Shown in pieces: positions 26,684-35,811 of a stretch of DNA of 64,000 nucleotides; within the stretch, counting starts at the first letter, position 1; every line of letters starts with the position of its first letter. The notes beneath the pieces are model-generated. The model did no database searches. It was not told the origin of the DNA and was given only the letters and a program-made list of their open reading frames with translations. A program made the position numbers and the translations under genes. Origin of the DNA: Photobacterium aphoticum (GTDB lineage: Bacteria; Pseudomonadota; Gammaproteobacteria; Enterobacterales; Vibrionaceae); NCBI RefSeq assembly GCF_001029435.1, contig NZ_LDOV01000010.1, positions 593,097-657,096 on the forward strand, read 5' to 3'.

Positions 26684-26985
26684 CGGCCTGTTATCTCTAT
26701 TAACGACCAGTCACCGCTTAAGGCGTCCCTTTCGTTGGCTTAGCAGCCCTCATGGACGCCTTACGTGACACGCCCGATAACCAATTTCTCTCCCTGTTTT
26801 GTGCATTCCTGTGTACTTTCACTTATCTCTGAGCAGCTTATCTGCTGCCGTTACCCTGTCATTTTATGCTAATTGCACAATTTACCGGCAATTACCGTAA
26901 AATAGTCCCCACAGCTCGCTATTATTCATCTATAATCACCGACCATATTTTTGTCAGGCTCAGCCGTCTGCTTTAGGAAATAAGA
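26684..26985. other. intergenic region before the DEAD-box helicase gene
   Basis: This 302-base gap holds a perfect ten-base stem TAAGGCGTCC / GGACGCCTTA (26719-26728 with 26754-26763) enclosing a smaller GGCT-TAGC-AGCC hairpin. It has no T-run. The remaining 220 bases up to the helicase start are AT-rich and probably contain the promoter and a long leader, as often seen for cold-inducible helicase genes. No coding frame seen. Confidence 0.55.
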
Positions 26986-28281
26986 ATGTCATTTGCAGCA
27001 CAAAACTTTTCTCAGGACATTGTCCGCGCCCTTACTGAGTGCGGCTACGAGAAATTAACCCCAATCCAACAACAAGCGATTCCACATGCTCGTCGAGGAA
27101 ACGATATTCTTGCCAACGCACAAACCGGCACTGGCAAAACTGCAGCGTTTTCTCTGCCAATCATCCAGCAAATTCTGGACACACCAAAATCACGCAGCCG
27201 TTGTCATGCTCGCGCATTGATTTTGGCGCCAACTCGTGAACTGGTTGCTCAGATCGCGAAAAACATTCAAGACTACAGCAAGTACACCGACCTGAAAGTG
27301 GCAGCCATTTACGGCGGCACAAAAATGTCTTCTCAGGAACGCGTACTGGAGCAAGGTGTCGATATTCTTGTTGCAACACCTGGCCGCTTGATTGAGCACA
27401 TGGAACTGAAAAACCTGTTCCTGGCGAACCTTGAATTCTTGGTTTTCGATGAAGCTGACCGCATGCTGGACATGGGCTTCGTTTCTGCTATCCGCACTAT
27501 CATGGCGGATATCCGTAACCACCCACAAACCATGCTGTTCTCTGCGACTTTCTCTAGCCAAATGAACGTACTGGCTGGTGACATTCTGCGTAAGCCTAAG
27601 CGTATTTCTGTTAGCCCAGAGAATGCTACCGCTGACACCATTGCTCACGTGGTTTACCCGGTAGATGAAGATCGCAAACGTGAACTGCTGTCTGAACTGA
27701 TCGGTAAGAAAAACTGGCAGCAAGTACTGGTTTTCGTGAACTACAAAGAAACCGCGAATGAACTGGTTAAAGAACTGAAACTGGACGGCATTAAAGCGGT
27801 ACTATGCCACGGTGACAAAGCACAAAGTGCTCGCCGTCGTGCGCTTGATGAGTTCAAAGAAGGTAAAGCACGTGTGATGGTTGCGACAGAAGTGGCTGCA
27901 CGTGGTCTGGATATTCAAGGCCTGCCTCACGTAGTGAACTACGACATGCCATTCCTGGCGGAAGACTATGTACACCGTATCGGTCGTACTGGCCGTGCAG
28001 GCCTACAAGGCCACGCCGTGTCTTTCGTTAGCCGTGATGAAGAACTGACGCTAGTTCAGGTTGAAGCGCTGATCAAACAACGTATTCGCCGTGTAGAGCT
28101 AGCCGGTTACGAGCCAAAGAGCCGTGATGCGCTACTGGATAAAATGCACAACAAACCAGCCTTCCGTGATCGTCGTGGCCGTACCAACAACCCGACTGAG
28201 CAGCAGTCTGACGCAGAGCGTCGTGCTCGCCTACGTCGCGCGGTACTGAATAAGTCTAAAATCACCAAGCTGAATAAGTAA
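26986..28281 (+). CDS. DEAD-box ATP-dependent RNA helicase, RhlE type
   Basis: Unwinds RNA duplexes in ribosome assembly and mRNA turnover. 431 residues with every motif: Q motif near 25 (TPIQQQAIP), I AQTGTGKT, Ia PTREL, II DEAD, III SAT, V ATEVAARGLDI, VI HRIGRTGR. A short Arg-rich tail (RRARLRRAVLNKSKITKLNK) follows. The N-terminus resembles RhlE more than SrmB or DeaD, but paralogue assignment is uncertain. GGAAATAAG precedes the ATG. Confidence 0.92.
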   Translation: MSFAAQNFSQDIVRALTECGYEKLTPIQQQAIPHARRGNDILANAQTGTGKTAAFSLPIIQQILDTPKSRSRCHARALILAPTRELVAQIAKNIQDYSKYTDLKVAAIYGGTKMSSQERVLEQGVDILVATPGRLIEHMELKNLFLANLEFLVFDEADRMLDMGFVSAIRTIMADIRNHPQTMLFSATFSSQMNVLAGDILRKPKRISVSPENATADTIAHVVYPVDEDRKRELLSELIGKKNWQQVLVFVNYKETANELVKELKLDGIKAVLCHGDKAQSARRRALDEFKEGKARVMVATEVAARGLDIQGLPHVVNYDMPFLAEDYVHRIGRTGRAGLQGHAVSFVSRDEELTLVQVEALIKQRIRRVELAGYEPKSRDALLDKMHNKPAFRDRRGRTNNPTEQQSDAERRARLRRAVLNKSKITKLNK

Positions 28282-28339
28282 TTGTCAGTCAGTGAGCGTG
28301 TTTGGCACTCTATGTTAAACACGTAAACGACATCTTCAG

Positions 28340-28368
28340 AAAAGGTTAGCCATTGGCTAACCTTTTTT
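28340..28368 (+). terminator. rho-independent terminator after helicase gene
   Basis: Twelve-base stem AAAAGGTTAGCC / GGCTAACCTTTT with a three-base loop and a run of Ts. Confidence 0.92.
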
Positions 28369-28463
28369 ATTGCAGTGTTATGGCTGTTTTAAAGCGATAC
28401 GTTAAGGAATCGCTCCCCGTGATTGATCTCCACAGGCAAATCATGTTGTCTCTTCAGGGCAAT

Positions 28464-29342
28464 CTACTGCACTTGTATGTAAGCCTTAAATGGCCCGCCG
28501 GGGATGGAACTTGAAGTCGCAACGGCAAAAGATGCCCATTTCGCGCCATCTTGCATCGCTTCATCAATCGGCTTATCACTTAGCAAACCATGTATCACGC
28601 CCGCCGCGAAAGCATCACCGGCCCCCGTGGTGTCGATCACTTCAGTATTCACAGCAGGAACAAAGACAGAATCATCCTGACTGTATGCGGTCGCCCCATG
28701 CTCACCGTCTGTCACAATAAAATAGCGCAGAGACTGACCGGCAACCGACACGCCGTATTCCCACACCGAGCAGTCTGATTCTGTCTGATGCCCTCGCTCA
28801 CGATGTGCCGTCAAATCTGACTTCGAGGTTATCAGAACATGGCATGGTCGATGCTCTTCACCTTTCGGGAGCTGTGCTACCACCAGCAATGCATGCTGAG
28901 AGTCGTTCACCGCTGCTTGCGCCCATGATTCCACCCCTTCCGCTGAGGTATTAATATAAAGTGCATCCCATTGAGATAACGCTGGCACCTTGCCCAACAC
29001 AAAGCGAGGCCGTTCTGGACGGATAATGGTACGTTCCCCGTCAGGTGTCATCAGCAACATCAACTCGGGCGTGACGATATCATTACGGTGTAACAAACCA
29101 CAGTTGAGCCCCTGTAGGCTCGCTTCGGCCAGCAACCAATCCGCTGTTTCATCGCGCCCAATTTGACTGACGAGCGCCACATGGTGTCCCGCCCAGACTA
29201 AACCTAATCCGGTGTTCGCGCCGCCACCGCCCAAACGCCGACCCAAATCACGATAATGATGACGCCCACCGGCTTGCAAAGGTTCTTCCAATGCCAGAAC
29301 ACGATCGCAATTAAGGTTTGCTAACAACATAATGTTTGCCAT
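28464..29342 (-). CDS. PfkB family carbohydrate kinase
   Basis: Sugar or nucleoside kinase of the ribokinase fold, 292 residues. GGGGANTGLGLVWAG near 38-52 is the N-terminal PfkB signature, and DTTGAGDAFAAGVIHGL near 237 is the second signature containing the catalytic Asp. The anion-hole GAGD is intact. The substrate cannot be read. GGAG lies eight bases before the ATG. Single gene with no sugar transporter or catabolic partner beside it. Confidence 0.88.
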   Translation of the reverse strand: MANIMLLANLNCDRVLALEEPLQAGGRHHYRDLGRRLGGGGANTGLGLVWAGHHVALVSQIGRDETADWLLAEASLQGLNCGLLHRNDIVTPELMLLMTPDGERTIIRPERPRFVLGKVPALSQWDALYINTSAEGVESWAQAAVNDSQHALLVVAQLPKGEEHRPCHVLITSKSDLTAHRERGHQTESDCSVWEYGVSVAGQSLRYFIVTDGEHGATAYSQDDSVFVPAVNTEVIDTTGAGDAFAAGVIHGLLSDKPIDEAMQDGAKWASFAVATSSSIPGGPFKAYIQVQ

Positions 29343-29424
29343 CCCGAATTCTCCTTACCCAGATTCCTTTCTGCATTCTTTGCCCAACATCCGCTGATGT
29401 GAGCTTATGATCTGATTTTAGGAT

Positions 29425-29456
29425 AAAAAAAACTGCAGCGATTTCGCGCTGCAGTT
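29425..29456 (-). terminator. terminator after the FabY-like gene
   Basis: Minus-strand stem AACTGCAGCG / CGCTGCAGTT (ten pairs, six-base loop) followed by a run of Ts (A-run at 29425-29432 on the plus strand). Confidence 0.92.
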
Positions 29457-29488
29457 CATTTCGTCATTATGCCAATACGGACTGATTT

Positions 29489-31348
29489 TTAACAATAATC
29501 ACTGTAAGGGTTCGCAAAATTCAACGGAATAGCGTGACCAAACTGAGATAATTGCACACTCTCTTGTGACAGGGTCACTGATTGCTCATCCATCACACTC
29601 TCGCCAAAGTGGTAACGGATCACTTCTTCACCCTGACACGCCGCACGATCGTTCGCTGCTGCTTGTGCCGCTACCTGCTGATGCTTTTCTGCATAAGCGG
29701 CCATGGCCAACTCACCGTATTTTTTCTCTAGCATACTGAACGTCTGCTGAGGAGACAGCACCAGGCCAGAAGCGTTATTACCACCAAACCCTTTGGCGTT
29801 CAGGATCACCGCTTTCATGGCTTCCCCTTTCTCACCGGCATAGAAATGCTCAGTCAGAATGTTCAGGTTAGACTGGTGAACGTCATCTGCAATCTGGTCA
29901 ATGGTCTGAATCCCCGGGATCCAGCCGTACTGCCATACCCCCAGAGAGGCAATTAATTGATCGCCCGGCGCACAACTCATGGAGTGGCCAACATAAGACT
30001 TAATCGCCGCGACCGGCCACTGATCAATCTCAAAAGTTTTGGCTACTTCATTCAGAATATGACTCTCTGTCACACGGTTCTGTGGGGTACCGGTACCATG
30101 GGCTTGCACATACGTCTGCTTCACCCCTTCAGGCCCCAAAATGGCTTTTGCCAACGCCGCCGCTTTTGCAACCGTCACATAGTTACCCACACCCGGTGCC
30201 GAGATAGATTTTTTATTGGCATCAGCATTGATAAACACATCCGCTACCGAGCCATACACATTGGCACCCAGTTCCAGCGCCAATTCATCATCCATCAACA
30301 CCACAAATTGTGCCGCTTCGGCCATGGTAAAACCGGCATTCTCAGCAAATGGACGGCATGCTCGGCGGTTGTCGACCACATCACTGTTATCAAGTGCCTT
30401 CAATTGCGCATCTTCCGCCAAAGCGCCCATCACTCGGAAACCTTCCATGATCTCTGCCACAACAGGAGCTTCCGCATTACCTACAATGGCTACTCGTGAA
30501 TGTCCCTGCTGGATATCATTCATACCTTGACGCAGGTTATACAAGAAAGTGGCACACGCGCCCATGTTGGTGCCTGTGGTACCAATACTATTGATCACAT
30601 AACCATTAATGAAGTCCGCTGGCATTTCAGCTAACGAGAGTGCCATCATCTTGGAGCTGACACGGCCACCGGTTAGCGGAGCGGCTAACATGCCAGACAA
30701 TGAATTTTCATCCACCTGTGCCAACGCACTGCCCGCATACACAGAGACTTGATCCGGCTCGATGTGTTGCAAAATGGTGTCCCAATCCATCCCCAATGAA
30801 TTCAAGGCATCTGACGCACCATAGATGGTCAGGCTTAAACCACGTGGGTGAAAACGGGATTGATAGAGTTTGGCTGGGTCAAAACCAGTAGGAATATTAC
30901 CGCCACTGGTGACAGGAAATGACACGCGATCTTCAAGCAGTGCACCCAGCTCACCCGTTACGGTGATAGTGACTTTACTGCCTTGCTCTTCCACCTGCCA
31001 ATTGTCCGGAATACGGTTTGGCAGTTTGGATTTACGTAACGTAAAAGTGATCGTATCACTGCTTTGCAACGAGGCTTTGTATTGATAAAGCAAATTGTCC
31101 GGATCAAACGATTCGATACGACGGACTAATGTACCCGCCTTAATTGCATCAATGATGTCCGCATTCAGACTGTCAGTCTCTGACAACCCCATACGACGGG
31201 CCAAATCCTGCCAGGTTGACGCCATGTCTGCGTCAGATAAAACGTCCGACACCATACGCTTATAACTGTGAAAGCCTGAGCTACGCCCTGCAGCGTTCAT
31301 GCCACCAAAACCGACAATCAAAGGTAATTTCATCTTTATCAAACCCAC
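29489..31348 (-). CDS. fabY: beta-ketoacyl-ACP synthase, atypical long FabY-type
   Basis: Condensing enzyme of 619 residues. It is much longer than FabB/FabF (about 410) and matches the FabY class known from Pseudomonas aeruginosa, where FabY starts fatty acid chains from acetyl-CoA. The extra sequence lies mainly before the active site. Catalytic residues: Cys265 in NMGACATFLY, His417 in AHGTGTP, His455 in YVGHSM. The GTG at 31348 has AAGGA at good spacing, whereas the ATG at 31333 has none. It is divergent from an AraC-type regulator 100 bases away. Whether it serves primary synthesis or a special lipid is unknown. Confidence 0.8.
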   Translation of the reverse strand: MGLIKMKLPLIVGFGGMNAAGRSSGFHSYKRMVSDVLSDADMASTWQDLARRMGLSETDSLNADIIDAIKAGTLVRRIESFDPDNLLYQYKASLQSSDTITFTLRKSKLPNRIPDNWQVEEQGSKVTITVTGELGALLEDRVSFPVTSGGNIPTGFDPAKLYQSRFHPRGLSLTIYGASDALNSLGMDWDTILQHIEPDQVSVYAGSALAQVDENSLSGMLAAPLTGGRVSSKMMALSLAEMPADFINGYVINSIGTTGTNMGACATFLYNLRQGMNDIQQGHSRVAIVGNAEAPVVAEIMEGFRVMGALAEDAQLKALDNSDVVDNRRACRPFAENAGFTMAEAAQFVVLMDDELALELGANVYGSVADVFINADANKKSISAPGVGNYVTVAKAAALAKAILGPEGVKQTYVQAHGTGTPQNRVTESHILNEVAKTFEIDQWPVAAIKSYVGHSMSCAPGDQLIASLGVWQYGWIPGIQTIDQIADDVHQSNLNILTEHFYAGEKGEAMKAVILNAKGFGGNNASGLVLSPQQTFSMLEKKYGELAMAAYAEKHQQVAAQAAANDRAACQGEEVIRYHFGESVMDEQSVTLSQESVQLSQFGHAIPLNFANPYSDYC

Positions 31349-31448
31349 TTAGCTTCCTTAATGCCTATAGATTACCGATTTACACTGTTCATTCACCTGT
31401 CATTTGTGCCATTATGACCGCCATTCAGGCCAATTATAATCAACAGAC

Positions 31449-32426
31449 ATGAACATTGGGTTTCTCCTTTATGAACGCGCCTTGATCACAGGGATCTCAT
31501 TGGCGGCAGAAATGCTCTCTAGTGCCGCCAGCCTGCGCCCCCGCCTTGAACAGCGGCAAACGCCCTTTAGTATCAAATTGATAGCCCCCAAGCTGGCTCC
31601 CACTAAAGTGACAGCGGGTCTGCGTTTGCAGCCTGATATCACCTACGACGATGAACAGCTGTTCGATATTTTGATTTTGCCACCCATGTGGGGCAATCCC
31701 CTGCAATCGATCCGACGTGATCCGAAGATCATTCCTTGGTTAGTAAAACAACATCAAAAAGGGGCCAAGCTGGTTGCCACCGGCACAGGCGTACTTTGGC
31801 TGGCAGAAACAGGGTTGCTTGATCACCAGGTCGCCACCACACACTGGTATTACTACGACAATTTTGCCGCGCGTTATCCGAACATCACGCTGAACCGACA
31901 GGCGTCCATTACCGCAGCAAATAACCTATTCTGCACTACCAGTATTAACTCGCAATCAGAGATGATCTTGTATCTAATCGCCCAGTTGTTCGGACAACCT
32001 ATCGCCAATACCATTGAAACCCATTACGGCCACGAGATTTCAAAAACCAGCCAACAACCTTTCTATCAAATCGGTGGGCAATTGCAGTTTGATGAATCCA
32101 TCGCACTGGCACAGGAATGGATGAAGCGTAATCTCTCCCATGCTATTACGGCACAGAGTGTGGCCGATCACTGTGGTATGCCGCTGCGCAGCTTTAATCG
32201 TAAATTTACCGATCAAGTCGGTGAAACGCCGCATCAATACCTGCAACGCCTTCGTTTAGAATCGGCACAACAGCTTCTGCGTGATGTGGGCATGTCGGTG
32301 CAAGATGTTGCAGAACAGGTGGGTTACAAAGATGCCTACCACTTCTCTACCCGCTTTCAAAAACACTTTGCTATTACACCGACACAATACCGTCGCATGG
32401 TAAAAGCCAAGACCTACAAGCCTTAA
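31449..32426 (+). CDS. AraC family regulator with N-terminal DJ-1/PfpI-like domain
   Basis: Transcription factor of 325 residues of the GlxA/FtrA type. The DJ-1/PfpI-like sensor fills about residues 1-195. Its nucleophile elbow reads VATGTGVLWLAETG, so position 112 is Gly, not Cys, and the domain must bind rather than catalyse. Residues about 221-325 are a double helix-turn-helix AraC domain (AQSVADHCGMPLRSFNRKF and VQDVAEQVGYKDAYHFSTRFQKHFAITPTQYR). It is divergent from the FabY-like gene, an arrangement typical of a regulator and its target. Confidence 0.88.
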   Translation: MNIGFLLYERALITGISLAAEMLSSAASLRPRLEQRQTPFSIKLIAPKLAPTKVTAGLRLQPDITYDDEQLFDILILPPMWGNPLQSIRRDPKIIPWLVKQHQKGAKLVATGTGVLWLAETGLLDHQVATTHWYYYDNFAARYPNITLNRQASITAANNLFCTTSINSQSEMILYLIAQLFGQPIANTIETHYGHEISKTSQQPFYQIGGQLQFDESIALAQEWMKRNLSHAITAQSVADHCGMPLRSFNRKFTDQVGETPHQYLQRLRLESAQQLLRDVGMSVQDVAEQVGYKDAYHFSTRFQKHFAITPTQYRRMVKAKTYKP

Positions 32427-32574
32427 CTTCCCTTTACCACGCACAACAGTGACAGCGTCACAGAATGTGAAATGCACAGAGATATATGCTAAACAACTGA
32501 TATGTCGCTGATTTGAGACAGCTTGCAAGGCGCATTCCCGCCTAAAATCACAACGTCATAGTGATTATGTTGTG

Positions 32575-33147
32575 ATGCGTATGAAAACTGTCAGCCCTCT
32601 ATCCCGCTGTTTGCCCGGTACGGTAGGCACTTTGCTTTCCATCGGATTGATCCTGCTGCCTGTGTGTGGCGTACAGGCCAAGACGGCTGTGAATGATCAC
32701 CGTCACCCGACGAGTAAAGTGAGCAGCAGCGAAAAACAGTGCCGCCTCGACATTTACCATTTGGTCAAAAAGGAGGGTCGTTCCTTTCGTCCAAATCTGC
32801 AAATTGCCTTCATCACAGATAATCTCTATCGCCAACGTTATGTCGCAATGAAAACCGGTATCTCCCACCCCACTGGGTTTGAAAATATCAGCTACTACCG
32901 CTCTGGCCAGCCCATTGAAGTGTTCACCGCCAACTGGCGCAATAATGGCACCAAACATACCGTATCTCGTCTGGTTATTCTGGGGGGAACCAGCGATAAG
33001 CAAGCCTTTGATGTGCTGTCAGGATTAATGAAAACCGATCAAGGTCACTTCGAGCTGCGCGACAATGCCAATCGCTATCGCCTTAATGCGAATCGAAATG
33101 ACATTACTGCATTTTTTACTTGCCTCAATGATTACTATCACGAGTAA
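32575..33147 (+). CDS. hypothetical exported protein
   Basis: Unrecognised protein of about 190 residues. A long signal peptide ends near residue 35 (GVQAKTA). The mature part is basic, His- and Asn-rich, with Cys residues in KQCRLD and FTCLND that could bridge N- and C-termini. Start codons GTG 32572, ATG 32575 and ATG 32581 all lie close together and none has a clear ribosome site. Monocistronic between the AraC gene and the chemoreceptor gene. Confidence 0.6.
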   Translation: MRMKTVSPLSRCLPGTVGTLLSIGLILLPVCGVQAKTAVNDHRHPTSKVSSSEKQCRLDIYHLVKKEGRSFRPNLQIAFITDNLYRQRYVAMKTGISHPTGFENISYYRSGQPIEVFTANWRNNGTKHTVSRLVILGGTSDKQAFDVLSGLMKTDQGHFELRDNANRYRLNANRNDITAFFTCLNDYYHE

Positions 33148-33365
33148 AACAATACAACGCCGTTCATAACGCAAGTTTACCCATCACATTTCCACTTTTT
33201 AACTCACTTTAAATGTGTGAACCCACTCGCATTTTGTGATCGACATTCCAACTTTTACCCGACTCGATAAATTTCATCATAGAAAACAGCATGCCTGCCG
33301 ATAAAAACGAACAGTTACAGTGTATTACCTCTCCCTCTGCCCATGACGATGTAAAGGAAAGTGCA

Positions 33366-35243
33366 GTGAATTTTTCCATGAAACATAAACTCTGCCTCAC
33401 ATTTGCCTGTATCATTCTCGCCATTTCAGCCGTGCAAAACTGGCTGTCCAGCGAACGTATGACTCGCGATGCGGAGCAATCAACACAACGCGCCGTCTCT
33501 TCATTGAGCCAATCGGCACTAACCAGCATCAGCCACTGGTTGGAAAACAAAGCGGCGATCACCCAATCCGTGATCCCTGCCTTTGATCATCAAGCAGCGC
33601 CTATTGATGCATTGGCGCAAACCATGAATGCGGGCCAGTTTGATTTGGTTTACGTTGGCTTACCCACCGGTAAAGTCATTCTGAGCAAAGCAATCTCATT
33701 CCCAGCGGATTACGATGCCCGTGAACGTCCTTGGTATCAAAAAGCCAAAGCAGAAAACCGTACCATCATCACCTCTCCGTACATTGATGCGTCATCGAAT
33801 AAACTGGTGGTGACATTAGCACGCCCGTTTAATGCCTCGATGAATCAAGGTGTGATTGCGGCAGATGTATCGATTGATACGCTGGTGAAAGATGTATTGG
33901 CAATGAATCAGGATGGCATGTTCGCGATGCTGATCGATGCCGACGGCAACATCATTGCGCACCCTGACGCTTCGCTGGCACTGAAACCCGCCACCGGTCT
34001 GAACAGCACTTTGACGACAAGTACTATTGAGTCAATGAGCCGCAATGACGCCCTAACAACCATGACCATCAGTGGCGTAGAAAGCTTGGTGCAAATCGGC
34101 CAGGTGCCTGACACTCAATGGTACTTTGCGCTTGTGGTGAATAAAGCCAAAGCCTTTGAACAAGTCGATGAAGCGTTGTTTGATGCACTGATCGGGACAA
34201 TCATGCAAGTCGTGATTGTTATTGCTGCTGCGCTGTTTTTCGTGGGTCGCGCCCTTAAGCCGTTAGAGCAACTGACGGACGCCATGCAAGATTTATCACA
34301 AGGCAACGGTGATTTAACACGTCGCCTTGATTTCACTCAGGATGATGAAATTGGTCACTTGGGGGGGCATGTGAATGCCTTCATTGAAAAGCTGCATCAT
34401 TCCGTGTCCGGCATTGCCAATTCCACCAGCCAGCTGTCTGAGCAGGCCAGTGTCAGCCATGCGATGGCAGAACAGAACAGTCAGGCCATTCAAATGCAGC
34501 TAGGTGAAATTGCACAGATCGCGACCGCCATTCACGAGATGTCTGCAACGGCACAAGACGTGGCTAACCATGCCGAACAAACCGCCAGCGCAGCGGTGGC
34601 ATCACATGCGAACTGTAATGAAGGTAAAGCGGTGATCACCCGCAATCAGGCATCCATTACCCAACTGGCGCACCATGTTGAAGATGCCGCAAGCATTATT
34701 CAGGAATTGGAAAACAACGCGCAAGAAATCAATGCGATCCTTTCAACTATTCAGGGTATTGCAGAACAAACGAACTTGCTGGCACTGAATGCGGCCATTG
34801 AAGCAGCCCGTGCCGGTGAACAAGGCCGTGGCTTTGCGGTGGTTGCCGATGAAGTCCGTGTGCTCTCTCAGCGCACTCATAGCTCTACGGTTGAAATCCG
34901 CTCAATGATTGAAACCCTGCAACGTAACACGCATAACGCCGTCACCACCATGCAGCAAAGCCAGGACATGGCGACCGGAAGTGTGGAAGAAGCGAATAAT
35001 GCCACGCTTGCTCTGGAGCAAATTACCGCATCGATTCAGTACATTTCTGATATGGCGACTCAAATTTCCAGCGCGGCAGAAGAGCAACGTGCCGTCTCGG
35101 AAGAAATTAGCCGAAATACGCAAGCGGTGAATGATGTGTCTGAACAGCTATCGACGGATGCCAAAGAAACACAGGTACTGGCACAAGATCTAAACAGCAT
35201 TACGCAGCTCCTTACATCGGAAGTGAATAAGTTTAAGATCTAA
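33366..35243 (+). CDS. methyl-accepting chemotaxis protein with dCache sensor
   Basis: Transmembrane chemoreceptor of 625 residues: TM1 about 9-27, a periplasmic dCache domain to about 270, TM2 about 274-294, HAMP to about 348, then the signalling coiled coil whose hairpin tip reads [22 protein letters not shown]. In the sensor, RERPWYQKA near 118, SPYIDASS near 138 and a later AADVSID Asp fit the amino-acid-binding dCache signature. An amino acid ligand is therefore likely. The GTG at 33366 has AAGGAA upstream, better than the codon at 33291. No C-terminal CheR-docking pentapeptide. Confidence 0.9.
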   Translation: MNFSMKHKLCLTFACIILAISAVQNWLSSERMTRDAEQSTQRAVSSLSQSALTSISHWLENKAAITQSVIPAFDHQAAPIDALAQTMNAGQFDLVYVGLPTGKVILSKAISFPADYDARERPWYQKAKAENRTIITSPYIDASSNKLVVTLARPFNASMNQGVIAADVSIDTLVKDVLAMNQDGMFAMLIDADGNIIAHPDASLALKPATGLNSTLTTSTIESMSRNDALTTMTISGVESLVQIGQVPDTQWYFALVVNKAKAFEQVDEALFDALIGTIMQVVIVIAAALFFVGRALKPLEQLTDAMQDLSQGNGDLTRRLDFTQDDEIGHLGGHVNAFIEKLHHSVSGIANSTSQLSEQASVSHAMAEQNSQAIQMQLGEIAQIATAIHEMSATAQDVANHAEQTASAAVASHANCNEGKAVITRNQASITQLAHHVEDAASIIQELENNAQEINAILSTIQGIAEQTNLLALNAAIEAARAGEQGRGFAVVADEVRVLSQRTHSSTVEIRSMIETLQRNTHNAVTTMQQSQDMATGSVEEANNATLALEQITASIQYISDMATQISSAAEEQRAVSEEISRNTQAVNDVSEQLSTDAKETQVLAQDLNSITQLLTSEVNKFKI

Positions 35244-35276
35244 CTCGATTCACGATGTTAAAGGCTACACAAAAGC

Positions 35277-35306
35277 AAAACGCCAGCATCTCTGCTGGCG
35301 TTTTTT
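35277..35306 (+). terminator. rho-independent terminator after the chemoreceptor gene
   Basis: Stem AAAACGCCAGC / GCTGGCGTTTT with a six-base loop and a further T-run. Confidence 0.92.
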
Positions 35307-35376
35307 ATTCTTTCGCGCTTTGTGTGATTAACGTTGTCTCACTAAGACAATACACAAGCAACGTGACATTAAGCGA

Positions 35377-35655
35377 TTACGCTAAACGATGGTGAGTCGA
35401 TTGATGCGGACGCTGGCTGATGTCTTCGTATTCACCGTCAATCGTTGTACCTTGATGACCTGCACCACCTTCATAAGCGTGGGTATTGAACCCTTGTTGC
35501 TGCATCGCTTCTTTATAAGCCGCATTCAGTTTTCTTTTAATGAAGGGCTTGGCAATCAATGCACCTAATCCGATAAACAAACCCATTACAGCCGCGAAGG
35601 TGACGGTAAAGAAACCCAAGACAAGTGCAATCACACTAGCAATCATGTTTTTCAT
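35377..35655 (-). CDS. hypothetical small membrane protein
   Basis: A 92-residue protein with one long hydrophobic stretch (residues about 4-34, FFTVTFAAVMGLFIGLGAL) that may span the membrane once or fold as a hairpin. A basic, soluble tail with YKEAMQQQG follows, ending in a His/Gln-rich segment. Start at ATG 35655 with AAAGG seven bases away; the frame opens at 35718. Function unknown. Confidence 0.7.
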   Translation of the reverse strand: MKNMIASVIALVLGFFTVTFAAVMGLFIGLGALIAKPFIKRKLNAAYKEAMQQQGFNTHAYEGGAGHQGTTIDGEYEDISQRPHQSTHHRLA

Positions 35656-35811
35656 AGCTGACCTTTGATTCATCTTTATTTTCATTGTTTGCAGTCTATG
35701 CCAACGAAAATGAACCATAGATGAACGACACGTTTATTTTTGTTCAGGTTCGATGCTCTTCGTCCTCTTCCTGCACCAACGCCTGCCACCTGAACAGCCG
35801 CACGCGTGCCA

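Noticed and set aside
27190..27723. 177-codon minus-strand frame inside the helicase gene
   Set aside because: It is antisense to conserved helicase motifs, has no ribosome site and composition of a shadow frame.
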